Source of the DNA: Coprinopsis marcescibilis
Lineage: Eukaryota; Basidiomycota; Agaricomycetes; Agaricales; Psathyrellaceae
DNA length: 64,000 bases
Assembly (NCBI GenBank): GCA_004369085.1
Contig: ML210160.1
Coordinates: forward strand, 78,989-142,988
Reading direction: 5' to 3'
How positions within the stretch are numbered: the first letter of the stretch is position 1; every line of letters begins with the position of its first letter. Shown one piece after another: positions 1-12,600 of the stretch. The notes under the pieces were generated by a model. That model was not told where the DNA came from, made no database searches, and saw nothing but the letters and a program-made list of their open reading frames with translations. Both the position numbers and the translations under genes were made by a program.

Positions 1-32
1 AGCACTCTGAGCCACTAACGCTTTTAATAATC

Positions 33-740
33 ATGAAGCTCCAACTTTCCGCCGCCTTTGCCCTCCTCGCAGGTGAGTACGTTTGGGAACAAAATTGCTC
101 TTCGCCGCTCAGAGAAAGAACATAGCGACTCTCTCCTCGACACTGGTCGCCGCTACGCCTTTGTCACCGGCCCCAGTTACACCCCCTTCAGCAGGTGTCG
201 CGGCAATGCAAGACTGGTTCCGCGACTTCATCCCAAGATTAGCGCCAAACAGTACCGACAACTGGCAAGCAGTATTCGCTGACGGAACCTTGGTCTCCAA
301 TATACATGCCACTCTCAACACCAACACGTTCAATGATGTCGACTCCATGAGGGTAAGGCATGTGATATAGACCCCTTCGTCTCAGCTAACCCTTCCGCAG
401 GCATACTGGGCGTTCCTTAACGCTCGTATCCTTGAGCGTATCGAGCGCTACGTCGTAGAGCCGACGCAAATCACTGCACATGTTACAGATGCAGAAGGGT
501 GGGCATCTTCACCTTATTGTATGTGTTCAATGTGCTAACGCGCATATTATCAGCCGAAATGGATGGGTGGTTACAACCGCCAAGTCCTGGCTGATTACAA
601 AACAAGGAGATCTCCATACTGGAGGAATTGCAGGGGCGTTCGCCGAGATCAAATGGGACCCTATTCTCCAAAAGCGAACTGTCACAGAGTTCAGGGAGGT
701 TAACACACCCCCAAACTGGCCGAACTATCCATGGGCTTAA
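33..740 (+). CDS. small secreted protein, NTF2-like (SnoaL-type) fold suspected
   Basis: Four exons (33-72, 126-352, 401-498, 554-740) sum to 552 nt, 183 aa. The start is the ATG at 33, which opens a typical signal peptide (MKLQLSAAFALLA) cut by a 53-nt intron. The mature part is rich in aromatic residues. A pattern of a helical N-terminal half (MQDWFRDFIPRL), then AYWAFLNARI, then beta-strand-like segments ending in RTVTEFREV resembles NTF2-like/SnoaL small-molecule-binding proteins that fungi secrete. No catalytic residues can be named. All introns are GT-AG and 48-55 nt. The gene starts close to the window edge, so its promoter is not visible. The gene model is well supported; the fold assignment is inference from strand pattern only, and an unrelated secreted effector-like protein is the alternative. 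Confidence 0.7.
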
Positions 741-2026
741 TCGGTTACCACTGCTCCGGTGAAAACGTCAAATTTGCCCTCTCCAAGCGGTACATACTAG
801 TACTGTCCATATAGATAGCTGCTATCACTCCAAACGCACACCAATAGATTTGTAATTAGCTCACCAGCGTATTATTCTCATAAAATGATACAGCGACATG
901 CAGAACAAACAAGCCTGCAATCGAGATGATGAGATGGCTCCGAACGCGACGGACATCGGCTGAGCTACTCTCCCTTGATAGCCACACGTACACAGCTAAT
1001 TATTGATGAGCGCTCAACCGATCGCGTTTTACTGTCTCTGGAGATTCGCTTTCTCCGCCGCGGAGTTTTGTTTAGTGCCTGTAGTTGCTTATCCGATGCT
1101 ATCATTAATTGCAAGATCGGGGAACTACAGGTACAATACACTCTCACGTCACACAGGCAGTCGATTTGTGACCTCCGACCCGATGGAGATATTAGTGAAG
1201 GGATTCAACGATGTAAGGGCAATTCAGTGCCGGAAATATCCCAAACAGTTGCACCTTGTACCGTCCGAGATCATCGCTATCCGCTAAGCAGATTGGACCA
1301 AACAACCTCCAGCTACTTAGCACGGGGCGCCACCATGGAAGTGTGATTACTGATTCAGTCTGGGCCTGATATCGCGATAAGCGCCTACCTTATCTCCGGT
1401 TTGACCGTCCACCGATCCAGTCACGGTGTACGTGCATAAGTGCTGAGTTTGTGGAGGCGAAAAACGTAGTGATTACTACGCGTTTCACCGAGACCGGTAC
1501 AGCCTTGAGGTTGTCCAATGTCGCATCCTGGCATGATCATCAAGCGCACAGCATCCATAGAGGCTTTTAAGCTCTGCCAGACGCCCGTCACAGTGGCGAA
1601 TATGTCTTGTGCATATCTCCTGTCACATTGAACGGCAGCGACAGGCATTTGGTGAATCACGTTTTGCACATGTACCAGCACGATTTCGACCCCAAAACAC
1701 ACCTCCATGACCTCAACTATTACTGCGTGATACAAATATAGAATCTGAAATCTGAACACGAGTTCGACGGCAATTCAAAAAGGAAATCTGAAGGGGCCAA
1801 ACAGAACAGATGAACATGACAACAACGATCGAGAGGCGAAATCGTTTCAATTGGGGATTAAGATCGATGGTGGGATTTTTGCCTCATGGAAAATGCCCGC
1901 TGAGAAAAGGACTGACGACGCATTGATTTCATCTCCCATTAATCCTGGTCCCAGGAGTTTTTAGTGGGTGGTTATAAATACCGGGCTCATCTCCGTCCCC
2001 TAAGTCTCTCGTTTCTCGATACTCGT
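741..2026. other. intergenic, no gene seen
   Basis: Short overlapping open frames only (up to 123 codons), none with a recognisable family or consistent splice sites. The right end holds the promoter of the downstream P450 gene (TATA at 1973-1980). Confidence 0.6.
1973..1980 (+). promoter_or_regulatory. TATA box of the P450 gene
   Basis: TATAAATA lies 47 nt upstream of the P450 start codon at 2027, leaving room for a short leader of about 15-25 nt. This is the only good TATA match in the upstream 200 bp. Confidence 0.55.
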
Positions 2027-4135
2027 ATGATGTCGCCCTCGTGCATTGTGCCAGGCCTCTGCTGCTTGGTGGTAGCCCTCCTCGTTTATCACACAACCCG
2101 ACTCGCCAACCGTCGGAGGCCACCTGGCCCGAAAGGGTACCCAATTGTTGGGAGCCTATTTAGCATCCCGAGTGAGAAGTCATGGACTATACACGACAGA
2201 TGGCTGGAGGAATACGGTATTTGAAGCTGTATTGATGATATGGTCACCCCTCACTGACGTATCCACTGCAGGCGATATCGTCTATTACGAAATTCTAGGA
2301 CAGCCCATCCTTGTACTAGGATCCGCGAAGCGGACTAATGATCTATTTGAGAAGCGATCAGGTGTCTATTCCTCGCGTCCCAGGATGCCCATGATCAATG
2401 AGCTGTGAGTCTTTTAAATAATCTCCGTGAGATCAAATGACTCACCGTGGAGTTTTATGTCAAGGATGAAATTCGATAACACTTTTGGTACCCAAAAGTA
2501 CGGTCCTCGATGGAAGCAGCTCCGACGGGCCTTCTCAGAAGTCTTCCATCCTTGCGTGTTACCAAACTATCATCCCACAATCACCGCACAGGCCCGGAAG
2601 GCATTGGCTCGAATGGTATCGACGCCTAAGCGTTGGGAGGACCACATTTGCTAGTAAGCTTGGGATTTTTTGGAATCACCACGCAGAAAGCTCACAAGTC
2701 CGCGGAATTGGTCCATCAGCCTATTTTCCGGCGCAATAATAGAGATGACGTACGGAATTGAGATCGACGACGTCGACAGCCCCTTGGTCACTAATGTACA
2801 ATGGGTTGTCAATGCCGTCGCAGAGTCTGCGGTCACGGTCAAATATCTCGTCGATATCTTCCCAGTCCTCAAATATGTGCCCGAGTGGTTTCCTGGAACT
2901 GGGTTCAAGAAGTTCGCAAAGGAATTCATTCGCATGAACGAATTGATCAAGAACGAGCCTTTCGACCGCGTGTTGGACGCAACAGTAGGTCTTTGTGTCA
3001 TTCGTTACCGTTTATCAGATTTCACTGACGAACAAATCAGAGGGGTAAAGGTACTCCTGTAAAGCCCTGCATTGCCACCAATATAATCGAAAGGCTATCT
3101 GAACAAGACTCCAATTCTCGGCCGGAGGAGGAAGAAGTTGCTCGTCTTATAACCGTTCAGGCATGTCTAGGTAAGGGTATATTGTATAAATCCTTGCCGA
3201 GGACTAACCAAATTTTGCGTTGTCTGAAGCCGGGTTCGAAACCGTAGGTCCTCTTTCTCCATCTTGTGTATACTTGCTGTAACCGTATTCCAGGTAATCA
3301 GTGCGGCAAGAGCGTTTGTCCTCGCGATGGTCATACATCCGGAAATTCAGAAGAAGGCCCAGGAAGAGATCAGAAACGTTGTTGGGGTTGATAGACTTCC
3401 GAGCTTCAGCGATCGAAATCAGCTGGTATACGTGAACGCTGTCATTGCAGAGGTGATGCGTTGGCATACCATTGCGCCGTTCGGTGAGTATCAAGGTTGC
3501 TTTTAAATCGATTTTGAGGTGACAATGATTAACCCGTTGAAATACCAGCCCTTCCTCACGCCACGACCGAGGATGATGTCTATGAAGACTATTTCATTCC
3601 GAAAGGAACTATCGTCATTGGGAATACATGGTGGGTCATACAGATATACTGCCCGTGAAATAGCCTCCAAACCAATAGTTCCAGGTCGGTGATGCACGAC
3701 CCTTGCCAGTTTCCGGAACCCGAAGTTTTCAGACCAGAGCGATGGCTGACTGGTAGATCAAGTCGAGAGATACTTGAAATGCCAATTTTTGGATATGGAA
3801 GGCGGTGAGTAGTTTGCGTACCACATACCTGTGCATCCGACTCACAGGAGTTGACACATTAGCATATGCCCAGGGAGGTATCTGAGCATGGACATGCTCT
3901 ACACGTTTGTGAGCTCGATGCTGGCTGTTTGCGACATAGAGGCGCCGAAGGATGAATTTAGGAAGCTTTTGACAGTCGTTCCTGAGTTCACAGATATGAT
4001 TCTGTCGTAAGTTATTTAATATCACGAGTTCAACGACGCTGATCTCAAGTCCTTCCCTCTACCAGTCAGCCTCAGAAGTTTGATTGCGTTATCACATGCC
4101 GCGCAGATATCGATTTTTCAATCCTAGACGTTTAA
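2027..4135 (+). CDS. cytochrome P450 monooxygenase (microsomal, fungal)
   Basis: Eleven exons: 2027-2216, 2272-2404, 2465-2653, 2720-2984, 3041-3170, 3230-3243, 3294-3483, 3549-3630, 3685-3804, 3863-4006, 4066-4135 (1527 nt, 508 aa, the usual family length). The N-terminus has a membrane anchor (residues about 5-25) followed by the proline hinge RRPPGPKGYP. The I-helix motif AGFET is at 303-307 (Thr307 for oxygen activation), ExxR is E360-R363 (EVMR), the PERW motif follows, and the haem-binding loop FGYGRRICPG carries the axial ligand Cys440. The protein is expected on the ER membrane, oxidising a hydrophobic substrate with electrons from CPR. The substrate cannot be told. No other biosynthetic genes flank it, so there is no sign of a metabolite cluster. 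Exon 6 is only 14 nt and encodes the oxygen-binding motif. All motifs are intact, so the gene is probably functional. Confidence 0.93.
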
Positions 4136-6903
4136 ACTGTATTTTCAATGGATTCCTTGATGGAAGAATAATTTGAGGGCTTACGACCATTAGAGGTGAA
4201 GCCCCGGCATGGCTGTCCATTATCACTTGATATCTATTTATTGTTTACACATTCTCTACTTACTCGCAATTTTCGCGCCCTGCAACTAGAGAGAGCAGTG
4301 CCTGTTGTATTTACATCGCTTAACTTACAGTATTTACTTATGTTATTAGTCTCATCGTTATTCTATTGTAGTTTATCACTCTTAACCTATATAATTCCTA
4401 ACCCCATACATTTACCACTATTACATTCAAGATTCAAGCACCGTATGCTCGAGACTACCGTATTCAGGTGAACTTGGATCCTAAAGAACCAGCTTGAAAA
4501 CTGAAAAGAACATCAACGCCATCGGCCCGGGAGTTCATGGTGGCCCGTGCGCAACACAGCATTAAGTTGAGCTGGATTCAAATAGTCGATTGCTGCTCGA
4601 AATCCTGGCCTGAGCTCTTCCTGAACCCTCTTCCTCGACCAATTGATTCGGAGAACATTGCAATTTTGCAACCTAAATGTACGCTGGTACGCTGGATCAT
4701 TTGAACCTCTCGCAATGCCGTTTTGACCTTCTGAAGTATTTTCGAGGACGATTCATCGGAACGTTCTGTAGTTAAATTTCACCTCTGGGGAACATCCACT
4801 CTATTTCTGATTCTGCAATAGTCGTTATCCTTCTGCTGAATGCGAGGAGCTGATCCAAGGCTGATCTGTGCTCTCTGGAAAGCTTTTGAACCTCAGGAAT
4901 AGTCTCTGGTTCAGTCCAGCGAAATCTGCTAAGCCTGAAAGGAACGAACAATCGGTTATCAATGTCGAAGGGGCTGCGCGAGAAATGGCTACGAACCAGC
5001 CTGTAATGGGATCTCAAACTTGTCCATGTGGCCCCTTGTTCCATGCTCGTCGGTAAGTCAAGTTATATAGGATAACCATCATAATTTTGATGAGTTCCAC
5101 TCGCAATTGCATAATTTAATAGGATCGTGGGCCATTCAAGTGTACAATGCCCTGCAAGAAAATGGGCTTTCACATATACCAAAGACAGACGGGCCTTATC
5201 TCAGACATACTACGTTATAACCGGGTTTATCTGGTACAGCATATCCTCGGAGGAACATCGATTGGGTACAGTGTTTCCACATGCTCTCAACGGTCAGCGA
5301 CAGGTACCCGCCGTTGCGTGTCAAAATGTTGCACACACATCAAAGCAGATTCTCGGAGAAGCTCCGGTCCCTCAGACCTCCTTAATCCTCTTTCCCTCCG
5401 GTGGATGAGCAAAATGCTCAGTAACATTCCTTCCCTTGGTGGTATGCAGTGACAGATTTGGCAACCTTTCGTATGCGATTTATTCGAGCTTCTGGAAGTC
5501 ATACTGGCAATTGACAGTATCTTTCGGCATTTGTTTGTGATCTCTCAGTAACAATTGCTTGCTGCGATGACCATGGATATCTTGCCAGGTGACAAATGTA
5601 CGTATGTCTACCTTATTCTTTGGAGAAAATCTGGTCTCATTTGGTCAGCTAAATATAGGAATGTCAGGGCTTGCGGTGATTACACGGTGATACGACGATT
5701 ACAGCGATACCCCCTGGCCTCTTGGTCTTCGAAGTTCAATGATTGACCAACCAACCCGAATCTTACGGAAAATCTAGAACCTCGATTCTCCTTCAAGTCG
5801 GCTGAGGGCTTGGAGGGCTGGCCTCGGTTTTACATCAGTATAAGGCTGATATTCTCATACTGACAATAATCTTGGCTCTGTGAAGTGTCATGAGATTTCC
5901 TTTTAGCAATGAGCGGGTTGCGCGGATGCGATAAGCCCTGATCATGAGTTGCGCAGCACGCTATCTGAACGACGTCCTCTGCCCATTAGCAAGGTAAATC
6001 ACTATGTCTTTTGGAGGTAGTTAACTGAGAGACGTAATAATTTCGCAGACCAGGTTACGATTACAAATGAAGGGCAGAGGGCGGGGCGCCACCTGGCGCC
6101 ACAGACCTGGGGAAAACGGCGCATGGCCGTACTAGGTGACATCATTCGGGCTCAAAACCTGCTCGATCATTGATCATCAGTCATGACTCAGTCTCGTGCC
6201 ACGCGTACTTGAATTGTCGAGCTCTAACCGACACCCTCGTCGCAAATTCAAATTTTGTCTGGACGCCCTCTCATATCTCCTCTTGCGTATCCTTGCGGTC
6301 TTCTTCGGAAGCGGCGATTAATGGCATGAACTGGGGCCCCGACATAACGCATTCGCATACCTCGCAACAATTCGGTGCTATTCGCTTCAAGTTCTGAATG
6401 TATAGATCCGAATGCCTGTCACCGGCAACTCTGGGAGGGTTGGCTTGAGCCCGAGCTCCCTCATACTCGAAGAACAGTTAGAAAGGTACTCTGTATAAAT
6501 GTCTATCGGTTCGCAAAGCCTGATTCAGGAGCACAGAGGGTTACAGGCACGATTCTAGAGGGAGATATAGCGACTTTTACATCGGGCAGTGGCGCAGACG
6601 AGAAGGGTATCTGCCTTATATCTGCCAACAATATGAAGATGCCTCTTTGGTAACTGGGCCGCCCCAGACTCCTGGTGCCGTCTGATATTTCAAACTAGAA
6701 GACCCGCCAGCTGCCAAATGGCATGATTGTTTACGCGACTTGTATGCCGTCCAAAATGGCCCCCTGACCCATGTGTCACCCAGTTTTTTTCGAGCGTTTA
6801 AAAAGGGCATTCCGACTTTGCGTGCCGACCCGGTTGTCCCTCTTGCTCTCCCCTGCTGCTCTGCTTGCCCATCCTCCTGAATCTTCCCTCCCATTCATCC
6901 AGG
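4136..6903. other. intergenic, no supported gene
   Basis: 2.8 kb without a frame I can assign. Open frames up to 101 codons occur (for example 5147-5452), and a splice-like pair (donor at about 5053, acceptor before 5124) could join 4868-5053 to the frame around 5130, but the product resembles nothing known. Near the right end is the promoter of the deacetylase gene. Confidence 0.5.
6797..6804 (+). promoter_or_regulatory. TATA-like element of the deacetylase gene
   Basis: TTTAAAAA about 100 nt upstream of the start codon at 6904, followed by a C/T-rich stretch typical of fungal transcription starts. Weak match to consensus. Confidence 0.3.
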
Positions 6904-8550
6904 ATGCGCACTTTCACCTTCTTGCTGTCGTTGATCTCCTTCGCCCTCGTGCAAGCGATCCCGACTCCCAGTGAGACCAAGGCAAGCAACAGCACCGTCG
7001 AGGACGTAACCAAGTCATTCAAGCTTCAAGCTCGTCAAGGAGGGCCACGGGCACAAGTATTTTCTCACTGCACTGTTCCCAATACAGTTGCGTTGACCTT
7101 TGTGAGTACCCTTTCCCCCTTCCCTTGGGTGGACCTCCACTCGTAACAGGATCGGTTGGTACCCTCTTCACAAACGCCACAGCCAGGCGGCCTTGTATTG
7201 TGATTTTCGCACCCGACACCACCGTTGCTGGACACGTTAGACCTAAATTTGGGCTGACAAGCATCATTCCCGACCGTTATCCCTGTCCTGTCTACATATT
7301 CGATGATGGAATTCTTTCTGACCCAGTTTCATTTCTATCAATAGGATGATGGCCCATACTTGTATACGTATGTGATTCTGCTACAACGGCGTTGGCCGTC
7401 CACTAAGAGATTCATAACAGTCGACGTGTGGCCGAAATCCTGAACGCTGCCGGCGCGAAAGGAACCTTTTTCGTCAGTGAGTATTCTCGTCAGGATCCCC
7501 ACATTTCAATGATGCTAATCTATATGGAAATTAGACGGCAACAACTGTACGTTAACTCACAGAAATAACCTCCTCTCTCCCACCTAATCCTGGAACGTGC
7601 AGGGGCTTGCATTTACAACCCGGACCTTTCCAGCCAGCTCAAGTTTGCCTACGATACTGGTCATCAGATTGCTTCGCATACTTGGGCCCACCAGAACTTG
7701 GCTACTTTGACCTGGGATCAGAGTACGTTACCTCAATCAGCTACCCGCACAGCTCTGTCTTACTATCTCTCTACCAGTCCATCATCAGATGTGGTTGGTT
7801 GAACGTACGTACCCGCAGTTAAAGTTTACCAGACAGACACCTTACCCCGAATCTAGAGGCGGTCCAGCGCATTACGGGTGCATCCGTTGCTTTCATGCGA
7901 CCACGTATGTCGAGTTCTACGCGCTTCCTCGCTTGAGCTAACAACCCTGTCACGAATCTAGCATACGGCAGCTACAACAACCTCGTTTTGGAAGCCTCCT
8001 ACATTCGTGGCCAGCATGTTGTCTACTGGGACTTTGAGTAAGTATTCCATTTGACATGTCTGTCAATCAGGCCGATTTCATTTCAGCCCAATTTGTAACG
8101 AGCGAAACTAACGTTTTTGTTCTCAGCTCGGGAGACAGCATGGGCGTGTCAGTCCCCGCTCAGATGGCCAGATACGACACCCTTGCGGCCACCCACCCTT
8201 CCACGGCCTTGAGTCTCCAACACGAAGTTCATTGTAAGTTTCATTTTACCCTTAGCAATGCAGTATCCTCATGCATCCAAATTTAGGGTCCTCCGTGTAT
8301 GTCCCCGACGATTAAATGTCGCCCGTTCCCATTTCTAACTAATACCCTATAGCGAGCAAGTTCTTCCCCATGCCATCAGCAGGCTCCAAACTGCTGGTTA
8401 CAACCTTGTCACCGTTGCCCAATGCCTCGGCCTGTCGCCCTACCGAAGCGTTGGATCTCCAGGAGTCCGAGATGTGAGCATCATGCGTTCGCCCGCACAT
8501 TTGCCGATATTGACGTCTATACCCTCTTTCAGCCCAGCTGGGCTTGCTAA
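6904..8550 (+). CDS. secreted polysaccharide deacetylase (chitin deacetylase, NodB/CE4 family)
   Basis: Twelve exons: 6904-7101, 7345-7367, 7421-7476, 7535-7546, 7603-7722, 7778-7804, 7857-7904, 7962-8037, 8127-8233, 8287-8296, 8353-8473, 8533-8550 (816 nt, 271 aa). A signal peptide (MRTFTFLLSLISFALVQA) leads to the NodB motifs. MT1 is TFDDGP with Asp67-Asp68 at the first intron junction. MT2 is SHTWAH with metal ligands His122 and His126. MT3 is RPPYG at 160-164. A late motif is LQHEVH at about 217-222. These are the catalytic base and Zn/Co ligands of CE4 enzymes, so activity is expected: removing acetyl groups from chitin in the cell wall or septum. No chitin-binding module or GPI signal is present; the protein ends soon after the catalytic domain in RDPSWAC. 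Two microexons (12 and 10 nt) and one 243-nt first intron are unusual. Confidence 0.92.
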
Positions 8551-9661
8551 GCGCGAGGCACCAGTATGGCCTCCCAACTCTGGCTTTCGCCGACCACGAT
8601 GCCTGAGCATCAGCCAAGGGACCTTCAGTGGTCCCAAGCGCTGCGTTTCAAACATTTTCTGAATATTTACGACCTGTTTACGAAATCTGGGACACTTGGT
8701 TACCTTTCTTTCAACCCGCCATTGAACGATACAACCCCCTCCGCGATTCCTTTCCAATTCGGACAATCCACGCTGTTCAATAGCGTCTTACGACCCCCTA
8801 TCTCCTTTCTTTCCTGCGTTTCCCACAACACTTTGATTCGGACTACTCTTTACTATTCGACAATTGCTACTTTTAGCACGAACGCGACGTATACCGTAGT
8901 TTACACTGTAATTTTCACGGTTTTGAGGATTATTAGTTCGCTCATTCCCTTTCGCTGCCCTTGCCAACCCCTTCACGTCCCCTTGCCTCGCCTTTGCCTC
9001 ACCTTTGCCTGCTCTCTAATAGTGGTGCCAAATTACAAATGGACACACACCCTTCGGATTTCGACGGACACCCTTATGGACTTGGATTACTTACTTACCC
9101 ATGATAACCACCTTTGAAAATAAAACCTAAACATGTTTCGACGATTGTCGAATACCTGTAAACTCGGTATATCGTATACCGACCTCCTCGTACCTTCTGC
9201 CCGGGCCGGAAACAAGGGATCAAAAACCAAAATGATATGGCACCAGTTGGCCAATAAACCAACAAACGTTTCATTGAAGGTTCGTTCAAGACATTCATAC
9301 GGCATTCATACAAGCACATTATAAAGAGTGAGTACAGTAATCATAAGATCATCATAACTACCCAACGAGCGATAGACATATGTAGACAGTACGAGAGAAT
9401 GGAGAACACCTAACGAGATAAACATCGATAACAAACTGAGAGTGTGACAGACACAGAGGGAGAGAGAGAGAGAGTCAGAGTGAAAGTGAAAGTGAGACAG
9501 AGAGAGAAAGAGAAAGAGAAAAACCACGCATCAGACCATAGGTATAATAGTACATACACAAGACAACCAAAATGAAGAGAGAAAGAAATTGTTAGACAAG
9601 GACATAATAAAACACCATAGAAGAGGGAACAAGATTAAGAGCGAGCCCTAAGGCTCCACGA
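8551..9661. other. convergent intergenic region
   Basis: Holds the 3' ends of the plus-strand deacetylase gene and the minus-strand areA-like gene. A 183-codon frame (8566-9117) right after the deacetylase stop has pyrimidine-rich, UTR-like composition and no family likeness. A GA-rich microsatellite sits at about 9452-9521. Confidence 0.55.
9452..9521. repeat. GA-rich microsatellite
   Basis: Imperfect (GA)n and (GAAA)n tract of about 70 bp. It lies in the probable 3' UTR of the minus-strand gene, where it would read as a CU-rich tract. Confidence 0.7.
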
Positions 9662-12600
9662 CTACCATCCACTGGTATGATAATTATTCGCCCAGCTCCT
9701 GTTCCGCGCCAACGCTCTCCTCCTCTGCTCCTCGATCGCTTCCGGTGGCAGCTGCTCACCCCTACCAGCTACAGCCCCATCCCCACTCGCCCTCCGATCC
9801 CTGTCCCCAGAACCCCTTGCATCACCCTGCGCGACAGCTCCACTCCCTCTCGCATGCAACTGCACCATGCTCGGAGTACTAGTCAGCGGCTTCAAATCCG
9901 ACAGCGCATTCAACCTCTTCGAAGCACCACCAGCCCCGCCATTGCCACCATTATCAACACCACCTGCAGACGACGTCGCCGTACTGCTCGCCGTCCTCCT
10001 GATAGGCGCAGCCTGCCGCCTTTCCCACAACAAATGCCTCCTAAAGCTCTCCGACATCTCCTGCTTCAACATCAGCACCCTCGTAGTCCTAGGCGTCGTC
10101 GGCGCAGCATGGGGCGGAAGGTTATACGGGTGCATCAACGGTATCGGGGTAGACGAGGGCGGCTGTACAGCCTGCAACCTCATATCAAACTCCCTCTGCC
10201 GCTGCTGCAAATGCTGTTGCTCCTCCGCCGACCGCTGTCGATGCTGTGGCTGTGCCTCCCTTGCCCAAGGCGGGATCGAGTCCTCATCCACCTGATCCAA
10301 AAGCGCACCACCCGCGCTCGACTGCCCACGACTCTGCTGGATACCTCGCCTATCGGCGAACAGCTTCAACTTTTCTCGTGCCACGCTGTTCGGAAACAGG
10401 TTGTCGCCCTCCCCATCGTCCTCGGTGTCGGTCTCCATCTCCTGACCTTGAGGAGGCCCCCGACTTCGCTGGCTCGACGATCCCGTTCCAGATGCTGATC
10501 CTACTTTTGACCTCGATCCACGCTGGACAGCCAAAGCATCGCCAGGTTTCGCACTCCCAACTTGCACCTGGGACGCAACAGGAACCGCAGCATTGCTCTT
10601 GCTCATCTGCAACCCCCGTCCTCCAAGCCCAAACCGTCTCGGCGCAGCCGAAGGCGTAGCCTGTCCAGACTGCAGCTGCGAGCTCTGGCCGCCTTGAGAC
10701 TTGGTAGACGAGTGGGATGTCTGTCGAGTGTGCTGCCGTGACTGTCCCGGTTGCTGTGACGGTGCTTGAGGTGGCGGTTGTGGTTGTGCTTGCGGTTGTG
10801 CTTCCGGCAGTTCAGGTTCTGGCACTGGTTGCGGTGCCTCTTGCGCTTGCGCTTCTTCAAGCTGTCGTTGAGCCTCCTGCTGCCGAAGGTGACCTTGTGG
10901 GTCACGCTGCCTAACCGGCTGAGCTTGCTGCTGCTGAGTAAACTGCAAAGGACTGATCTGAGGCCTCCTCTGCATTCCATCAGCAGGCTCAACAGGATGG
11001 ATGCTCGTCAACGGCGCAAACATCGGCCTAGGTCCCAACGCTCCAACCCTCGGAATCTCCGAACTGCTATACCCTCTCCTATACGGATGGTTCTCCGGGA
11101 AGATCGCCGGATCCGGGTTCATCAACTGCGTCAACAACCCAACGCTCATCGTCCTCCCCAGCCCTGCTCCCCCTGCTCCCCCTCCCCCTGCTCCCGCTCC
11201 AGGTCCCAAAGCATTAGCCAGATTCTGGAACGACGCAGTAGGCTTCTTGACAAACATCTCCCTCTTCCGTCTCTCCTCCTCCTCCTCCCTCTGCAACCTC
11301 GCAGTGGCACGCTCAATGTCCAACTGCGCCAACCTCTGCAGCTCGCGCTTGCTCGGCGGCTTCCCGCTGCTTCCAGTCGACTGTGTGCGGTAAAGACCAG
11401 GCCGACCATGTCCGTACCCATGTCCTAGTTGTTGTCCTTGCCGTTGCTGCTGAGCAGGCTGTCCGTGCTGTTGCTGCTGAGAATACTGTTGCTCCCGCTG
11501 GCGTTGCTGTTGTTGACGTTGCTGTTGCAGGAGGATCTGCTGTTGCTGTTGAAGCTGCATCTCGTACCGATGTCGCTCCGTCAACCCATCCTGTCGAGCA
11601 CCACCTTGTCCGGTCGCAGAGGTATGGGATCTTCCACCACCACCACCAGCATTGCTTCCCCCACCCTGCGACGGTCTTCGAGCGTGTTGCTGAGGAGCAA
11701 CAGGCCCTGCTTTTGCCGAAGCCGATCCACGAGTAGCCTGTGTCACTTGTGCTTGCGGAGATGCGGGTACAGGTGCGGGTGCTTGCACAGGTCCAGCGTT
11801 GCGCGACTAGAAAGAAATGCCAAAATCAGATAAATCCCCAAAAGAAAACAAAAAAAAAACCACCAACCTCATGCGCTTCTTCCTCACTAACCCACGAGCT
11901 CCCATCGCCATCGCCATCTTCTTCATCATCCTCCTGGCTCACATCATCATCCGTATCCTCATACTCTGAATCACTCCCACTCGTCGCCAACACAATCCTC
12001 CTCTTCGTCTGGGGCAACAACGGCGAGGACAACGCCCTCGCAATAGTCGTCCTGCTCCCATTCCCATTCCCACTACCCACATGCCTCGCATTCAACTCAT
12101 TCGCACGAGCAGCAGCAGCAGCAGCGAGCGCAAGGTTGGTCGTCGACCTTGAGTTGGCCCGGGCCGCAACAACCGGAGGAGGACCGGGAGGACCAGCAAG
12201 GGCAACACCCTCATCCCTCTCCTTGTCCTTCCCTTTCGCACTCCTCCTCTCCCGCTCAGCCTCAAACGCCAACGCGGCAGCCAACGCCTGTTGATCAACA
12301 GCCCCAGGTCTCTTCGCACCCATCACAACCCCTGCACCCGCAGCAGCAGCAGCCACCGCAACCGACGCCAAATTATTTCCAACACCACCACCACCACCAA
12401 CCCTCCCAACAGGCACAGCACCACCACCAGGTATACCAGGCATGACACCACCACCAGGCACAACAGCCCCACTTCCCACCGACACCCCATCCACATTGCT
12501 CATGCTCGCACTCAACCCCACACTCGCACTCCCATCATCCGAATGCGACGACCCCAGATTAAACTTGCCCCTCGCCCCTCCAGCACCACCCAACTGTGAA

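Noticed and set aside
4868..5452. Possible two-exon gene with a Cys/His-rich second exon
   Set aside because: Cys/His spacing does not fit a known finger and neither exon has clear coding character.
8566..9117. 183-codon plus-strand frame after the deacetylase stop
   Set aside because: Pyrimidine-rich, no family likeness, starts 16 nt after the stop; best read as 3' UTR.
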